A stretch of DNA of 8,195 nt from Chloroflexota bacterium (GTDB lineage Bacteria > Chloroflexota > UBA5177 > JANWHV01). The translations under genes were made by a program, and so were the position numbers. Positions 5,493 through 8,195 of the stretch are shown piece by piece. Below the pieces are notes generated by a model. The model was not told where the DNA came from, did no database searches, and saw only the letters and a program-made list of their open reading frames with translations. Within the stretch, counting starts at the first letter, position 1. Every line of letters begins with the position of its first letter. The DNA is taken from contig JANWHV010000242.1 in NCBI GenBank assembly GCA_025450255.1, positions 1 to 8,195 on the forward strand. Direction: 5' to 3'.

Positions 5493-6800
5493 ATGGTTTC
5501 CAAATCTCCTACCATTGTATTCTTCCCGGAGGGCGCGTTCGGGCCGACCAACAATCTGGTCGGCATCGCGCACATTCTCCAGCAACGCGGCGCTCGCTGC
5601 GTGTTTGTAATCGAGGAATCGTTCGCCGGAACATTGGAGGTCAGGGGGTTCGAGGAGCGGTTGATGCGCCTCAAGCCAAAACCGGAAGTTGAAGAAGAGC
5701 CCGGCCAATACTGGAAGGACTTCATCCGCGAGACGGCGCCGCGGTTTCGAGAATCGACGCGCGATCAAATCGAAACGCTGACCAAACCGATCTGGGTCGA
5801 GTTGATCGACGGATCCAGGTACGTAGACGAGCGCCTGGCCGAAATCTTCGCCGCGGTACAGCCGGATGTCATCGTCCAGGACAACGTTATCGCCTTTCCC
5901 GCCGTACTTCGGTCGGGCGTGCCATGGGCGCGCGTCGTCTCCTGCAACCCACTTGAAATGAGCGATCCGTCGATCGCGCCGGCCTACTCCGGCCTGCCGG
6001 CGGCCGATCGTTCGCACTGGGATGACTTTCGCCAGAAGTATGAAGCGGCCCACGGCGAGTTGCACGCCAATTTTGACGCTTTCGGCCAGGCACGCGGCTG
6101 CCCGCCGTTGCCGGCCGGCCAGTTCATGTATGAATCGCCGTATCTGAACCTGTACATCTACCCGGCGGAGGTGGACTACCATCGATCGCGACCACTCGAC
6201 CCCACGTGGCACCGGCTCGATTCGTGCGTGCGCGCCACTGAGGCGCGGTTTACCCTGCCGCCTCACCTACGCAAGGGGCCGGGAAAGCTTCTGTATGCCA
6301 GCCTCGGCAGTCTTGGCGCCGCGGATACCGACCTGATGCGCCGCCTGATCGACGTACTGGGCAAGAGCAAGCACCGCGTGATCATGAGCATGGGACCGCA
6401 ACACGATCAACTGACGCTCCCCGACACAATGTACGGCGAGCAATTTCTTCCCCAGCCGTCAATCCTGCCAATGGTTGACCTTGTCGTCACGCACGGCGGC
6501 AACAATACGGTGACCGAGTGTTTTTACTTTGGCAAGCCCATGATCCTGGTGCCGCTGTTCTGGGATCAGCACGATAACGCGCAACGCATCCACGAGACTG
6601 GGTTTGGCGTGCGCTTTTCGGCGGCCGGCTTCGATCGATCGGCATTCCTCGGCGCCATCGAGCGATTGCTGAGCGATCGCGCCCTGGCTGGGCGCATGGA
6701 CGCGATATCGGCGCGGCTGCAAGCGGATCCCGGTACGGTGAAAGCAGCCGCGCTGATCGAGCGATTGGCGCATGAGCAGCGCCCGATTGTCGGCCCGTAG
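5493..6800 (+). CDS. GT1-type glycosyltransferase (UGT/MGT-like, GT-B fold)
   Basis: A 435-residue GT-B glycosyltransferase related to the macrolide/UDP-glucuronosyl transferase superfamily, expected to move a sugar from a nucleotide donor to a small, often hydrophobic acceptor. The N-terminal domain (about 1-240) begins TIVFFPEGAFGPTNNLVGIA and contains the family-like blocks RGFEERLMRL and VQPDVIVQDN. The C-terminal domain has ASLGSLG (about 269-275), FLPQPSILPMVDLVVTHGG and the donor-binding signature with H334, ending in FWDQHDNAQ (D358, Q359). The ATG at 5493 has GGAAGG at 5476-5481. No signal peptide or membrane helix is seen, so it is cytosolic. The usual N-terminal GH catalytic motif is not present: the aligned site reads GP (G17-P18). 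Donor and acceptor cannot be told from sequence. It is monocistronic and convergent with yraN. Confidence 0.9.
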   Translation: MVSKSPTIVFFPEGAFGPTNNLVGIAHILQQRGARCVFVIEESFAGTLEVRGFEERLMRLKPKPEVEEEPGQYWKDFIRETAPRFRESTRDQIETLTKPIWVELIDGSRYVDERLAEIFAAVQPDVIVQDNVIAFPAVLRSGVPWARVVSCNPLEMSDPSIAPAYSGLPAADRSHWDDFRQKYEAAHGELHANFDAFGQARGCPPLPAGQFMYESPYLNLYIYPAEVDYHRSRPLDPTWHRLDSCVRATEARFTLPPHLRKGPGKLLYASLGSLGAADTDLMRRLIDVLGKSKHRVIMSMGPQHDQLTLPDTMYGEQFLPQPSILPMVDLVVTHGGNNTVTECFYFGKPMILVPLFWDQHDNAQRIHETGFGVRFSAAGFDRSAFLGAIERLLSDRALAGRMDAISARLQADPGTVKAAALIERLAHEQRPIVGP

Positions 6801-6884
6801 CGCCGCGAAGTGCCAGGACCGTGCTGTCGCATCGAGAATGGCGAGGCATCGCAGGCGCGAGAGGCGTCACGCATTGACCCACCG

Positions 6885-6922
6885 CCGTGTTCGCCTCATT
6901 GGGGATAGCGAGGCGAACGCGG
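6885..6922. terminator. Strong 13-bp hairpin between convergent genes
   Basis: CCGTGTTCGCCTC (6885-6897) pairs with GAGGCGAACGCGG (6910-6922) over 13 positions, 12 Watson-Crick and one G·U, around a 12-nt loop. It sits in the 172-nt gap between the glycosyltransferase stop (6800) and the yraN stop (6973), where it could end transcription from either side. There is no T-run, so it may instead act as an mRNA 3'-end stabiliser or be a degenerate repeat. The rest of the gap shows no gene. Confidence 0.45.
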
Positions 6923-6972
6923 TACGAATCCCGCCAGGTCATATGTGGATGGCCGGCCCGTCGGAGTAAGCG

Positions 6973-7341
6973 TTACCAGTCAGCGGCATCGCGCACGAGG
7001 CGGATATCCTCCAGCCTGCCCAATGTATCAAGCTGGATGGCGACCACGTCCACGCGCCAGAGCGTCGTAGCCGGCCCGTTGGCCGCGACATAGTGCTCCG
7101 CGGCCGCCACGATATGCGCGATTTTGGTTGGCGTTACCGCTTCCTCGGGGACGCCAAAGGCGGTGCCGCGACGCGTCTTGACTTCGACAAAGACCAGAAT
7201 GTCACCGTCGCGGCATACAAGGTCAACCTCGCCGCCAGCGGCACGATAGTTCCGCGCCAGCGCCACGTAGCCCTGTTGGGCCAGGAATGTCTCCGCAAGG
7301 TGCTCGCCGCGGTCGCCGAGGCGCCGGCGAGCATGAGGCAT
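6973..7341 (-). CDS. yraN: YraN/UPF0102 family endonuclease-like protein
   Basis: A 122-residue protein of the UPF0102/YraN family, with a restriction-endonuclease-like (PD-(D/E)XK) fold of unproven substrate, possibly acting on branched DNA. Residues 8-20 (LGDRGEHLAETFL) and 35-58 (AGGEVDLVCRDGDILVFVEV, then KTRR) carry the family pattern, with presumed catalytic E38, D40, E53 and K55. Length is normal. The start at ATG 7341 lies 1 nt after the rplS stop (TAG-C-ATG); the Shine-Dalgarno-like AAGG is inside the end of rplS. The two are therefore a tightly coupled operon, an arrangement in the neighbourhood of rplS that is common in bacteria. The open frame extends upstream to 7458, but that part is antisense-like shadow of rplS. 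Confidence 0.93.
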   Translation of the reverse strand: MPHARRRLGDRGEHLAETFLAQQGYVALARNYRAAGGEVDLVCRDGDILVFVEVKTRRGTAFGVPEEAVTPTKIAHIVAAAEHYVAANGPATTLWRVDVVAIQLDTLGRLEDIRLVRDAADW

Positions 7342-7342
7342 G

Positions 7343-7708
7343 CTAGGCCTTGACGGCCTGCGGCAGACGCTTTTCCTTGATGCGCGCCGACTTGCCGGTG
7401 CGCTCGCGGAGGTAATACAGGGCCGCGCGGCGTACGTCGCCGCGGCGGACGATCTCAAACTTGTCGATACGCGGCGAGTTCAGCAAGAAGGTCCGCTCAA
7501 CGCCAATCTGGCCGCTGAGCCTGCGCACGGTAATGCTGGCATCGACGTTGGCCTTGCGGTTCCGAATGACCGTGCCCTCGAAGACCTGCACGCGCTCCTT
7601 GTTGCCTTCGACAATGCGCGCGTGTACGCGCACGGTGTCGCCGACGTTAATTTCCGGCAAGTTCGTCTTTAACTGACTGTTGCGCACCAGGTCAAGAATG
7701 TTGCTCAT
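7343..7708 (-). CDS. rplS: 50S ribosomal protein L19
   Basis: A 121-residue bL19, a component of the large subunit at the 30S-50S interface. The sequence is canonical: [20 protein letters not shown], then [72 protein letters not shown] and the basic tail [15 protein letters not shown] 7708 is clear from family length and the ribosome binding site GGGAG at 7716-7720, 7 nt upstream. It is the first gene of the rplS-yraN operon. trmD and rimM, which often precede rplS, are not upstream here; instead there is a 308-nt gap and then an unrelated gamma-glutamyltransferase family gene. Confidence 0.98.
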   Translation of the reverse strand: MSNILDLVRNSQLKTNLPEINVGDTVRVHARIVEGNKERVQVFEGTVIRNRKANVDASITVRRLSGQIGVERTFLLNSPRIDKFEIVRRGDVRRAALYYLRERTGKSARIKEKRLPQAVKA

Positions 7709-7820
7709 CGTTTTTCTCCCGCCGGCTCCCTCAGGGAGCAATCCCGCGCGGGCCGCGGTGGCGGGTGAAAACCCTGCCTGCCGACACACTTGCCCGCCAC
7801 AACTCTATCGTACGTTGCCA
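7709..7820 (-). promoter_or_regulatory. Structured 5' leader of rplS (candidate cis-regulatory RNA)
   Basis: Three inverted repeats lie between the candidate promoter and the rplS start. An 8-bp long-range stem pairs 7793-7800 with 7758-7765 around 27 nt. A perfect 10-bp palindrome CCCGCGCGGG is at 7743-7752. A 6-bp hairpin, GCTCCC-TGA-GGGAGC in mRNA sense, spans 7739-7725. The CUCCC arm of this hairpin is also complementary to the rplS Shine-Dalgarno GGGAG (7720-7716), 4 nt further on, so two alternative pairings are possible. L19 leaders are known in Firmicutes; whether this is related cannot be told by eye. The regulatory role is inference. Confidence 0.4.
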
Positions 7821-7827
7821 GCAAAGG

Positions 7828-7856
7828 ATGGTAGCATACCGGCCCACCGCACGCAA
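7828..7856 (-). promoter_or_regulatory. Candidate promoter of rplS-yraN
   Basis: Reading the - strand, TTGCGT (7856-7851) and TACCAT (7833-7828) are separated by 17 bp. They match 3/6 and 4/6 of the sigma-70 hexamers. Transcription would start near 7820, giving a leader of about 110 nt. An overlapping TATGCT at 7838-7833 is a competing -10 with poor spacing. Confidence 0.3.
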
Positions 7857-7872
7857 ATTGCGCGGGCGGCGG

Positions 7873-7945
7873 ATGTGGTGGTTGGGCGAGGAATTCAGTT
7901 CGCGCCATGTGGTGGTTGTGTGAGGCGCGGACTGCGGTCCGCGCC
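7873..7945 (+). repeat. Two tandem imperfect repeat units upstream of rplS
   Basis: Unit 1 (7873-7906, 34 nt) and unit 2 (7907-7945, 39 nt) lie head to tail. Both begin ATGTGGTGGTTG, continue with a GNGNGAGG stretch and end in CGCGCC (TTCGCGCC against TCCGCGCC). Unit 2 ends in a perfect 9-bp hairpin, GGCGCGGAC-TGCG-GTCCGCGCC (7924-7945), and unit 1 has a degenerate counterpart around GAATTC. The last 18 nt of unit 2 are identical to 5374-5391. This is non-coding and lies upstream of the candidate rplS promoter. Confidence 0.7.
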
Positions 7946-7982
7946 GAAATCACGATGACGCGCGGCCCAGGACGACGAATGT

Positions 7983-8000
7983 GCCGGGTCGCGATCCGGC
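7983..8000 (-). terminator. Weak hairpin after the gamma-glutamyltransferase gene
   Basis: GCCGG (7983-7987) and CCGGC (7996-8000) flank an inner TCGCGA palindrome, making an 18-nt near-perfect palindrome 17 nt after the - strand stop at 8017. No T-run follows, so termination is only a guess. Confidence 0.2.
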
Positions 8001-8016
8001 GCGCGTCAGACCGGCA

Positions 8017-8195
8017 TTAGTAGCCCATCGCATATGCCGCGACGCCACGCGGCGATGCCGCCGCCTCTATCCTGCCGCTGGCGGCATCGAAACGCGCGCC
8101 GCAAACCTCGCCGTTTTCCCAGGCATCCGCTACCGTGATGTCATGGCCGAGGGCTTCCAGCGCCAGCCGCGTCTCCGGCGCGATGCGATCCTCAA
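8017..8195 (-). CDS. Gamma-glutamyltransferase family protein, C-terminal end (partial)
   Basis: The last 58 codons of a gene that begins beyond the right edge; it stops with TAA at 8019-8017. The segment TRLALEALGHDITVADAWEN, then GEVCGARFDAASGRIEAAAS and PRGVAAYAMGY, matches the conserved end of the gamma-glutamyltranspeptidase small subunit (GH.V.....W..G.......d...g.l.aa.dpR..g.A.GY). Family members are N-terminal nucleophile enzymes that self-cleave and transfer or hydrolyse gamma-glutamyl groups, classically from glutathione. The catalytic threonine is outside the window, so activity cannot be assessed. It is on the same strand as rplS but separated by 308 nt, so independent transcription is likely. 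Confidence 0.87.
   Translation of the reverse strand, partial: EDRIAPETRLALEALGHDITVADAWENGEVCGARFDAASGRIEAAASPRGVAAYAMGY

Noticed and set aside
5484..6266. A 260-residue open frame on the - strand
   Set aside because: It is antisense to the N-terminal half of the glycosyltransferase, rich in Arg, His and Gly, without any domain; a GC-driven shadow.
6772..6969. A 65-residue + strand open frame overlapping the glycosyltransferase end
   Set aside because: It has no family resemblance, is basic and low-complexity, and covers the strong hairpin at 6885-6922, which points to non-coding sequence.
7873..7945. Tandem repeats as a CRISPR array
   Set aside because: The units are adjacent with no spacers, differ in length and internal sequence, and there are only two.
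7680..7958. A 92-residue + strand open frame across the rplS start and upstream region
   Set aside because: It overlaps the rplS start, leader and tandem repeats, and its product resembles nothing; treated as non-coding.
1..8195. A defence, toxin-antitoxin or biosynthetic gene cluster
   Set aside because: The genes are unlinked housekeeping and accessory functions on both strands; the glycosyltransferase and radical SAM genes are divergent and no scaffold synthase, toxin or nuclease-helicase set is present.

Overview
This window comes from a high-GC bacterial chromosome. Gene content and protein flavour (an ECF sigma factor with a long N-terminal tail, a cysteine-free membrane anti-sigma candidate, an SND-type radical SAM/HhH protein, an rplS-yraN pair) look most like Chloroflexota or a similar high-GC terrestrial lineage. 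That placement is an impression, not a measurement. All genes are ordinary chromosomal genes. I see no transposase, phage gene, CRISPR array, tRNA or rRNA.

Left part, + strand: the end of a glutamine synthetase family gene (3-188) is followed 18 nt later by a complete YbjQ/UPF0145 gene (207-530). A structured stretch of about 300 nt with several inverted repeats leads into an ECF sigma factor (best start 838). Its stop overlaps the start of a single-pass membrane protein (1535-2929), read here as the cognate anti-sigma factor or sensor. A GTG-started low-specificity threonine aldolase (3028-4074) follows.

Middle: a radical SAM plus helix-hairpin-helix protein of the putative DNA modification/repair family lies on the - strand (4147-5352). 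It converges on the aldolase and is divergent from a GT1 glycosyltransferase (5493-6800, +). The 140-nt divergent region holds a TTGACA-type promoter directly preceded by a small palindrome.

Right part, - strand: rplS (7343-7708) and yraN (6973-7341) form a two-gene operon with a 1-nt gap. Upstream of rplS lies a 308-nt gap holding a candidate promoter, a structured leader whose hairpin could compete for the Shine-Dalgarno sequence, and two tandem copies of an imperfect repeat. One of these copies shares an 18-nt core with the divergent region near 5380. The window ends in the last 58 codons of a gamma-glutamyltransferase family gene (8017-8195, -).

The genes do not form one pathway. The only clear functional units are the sigma/anti-sigma pair and rplS-yraN. 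The most worthwhile leads are the radical SAM/HhH protein without its usual glycosylase partner, the unusual anti-sigma candidate, the rplS leader, and the dispersed palindromic repeat.
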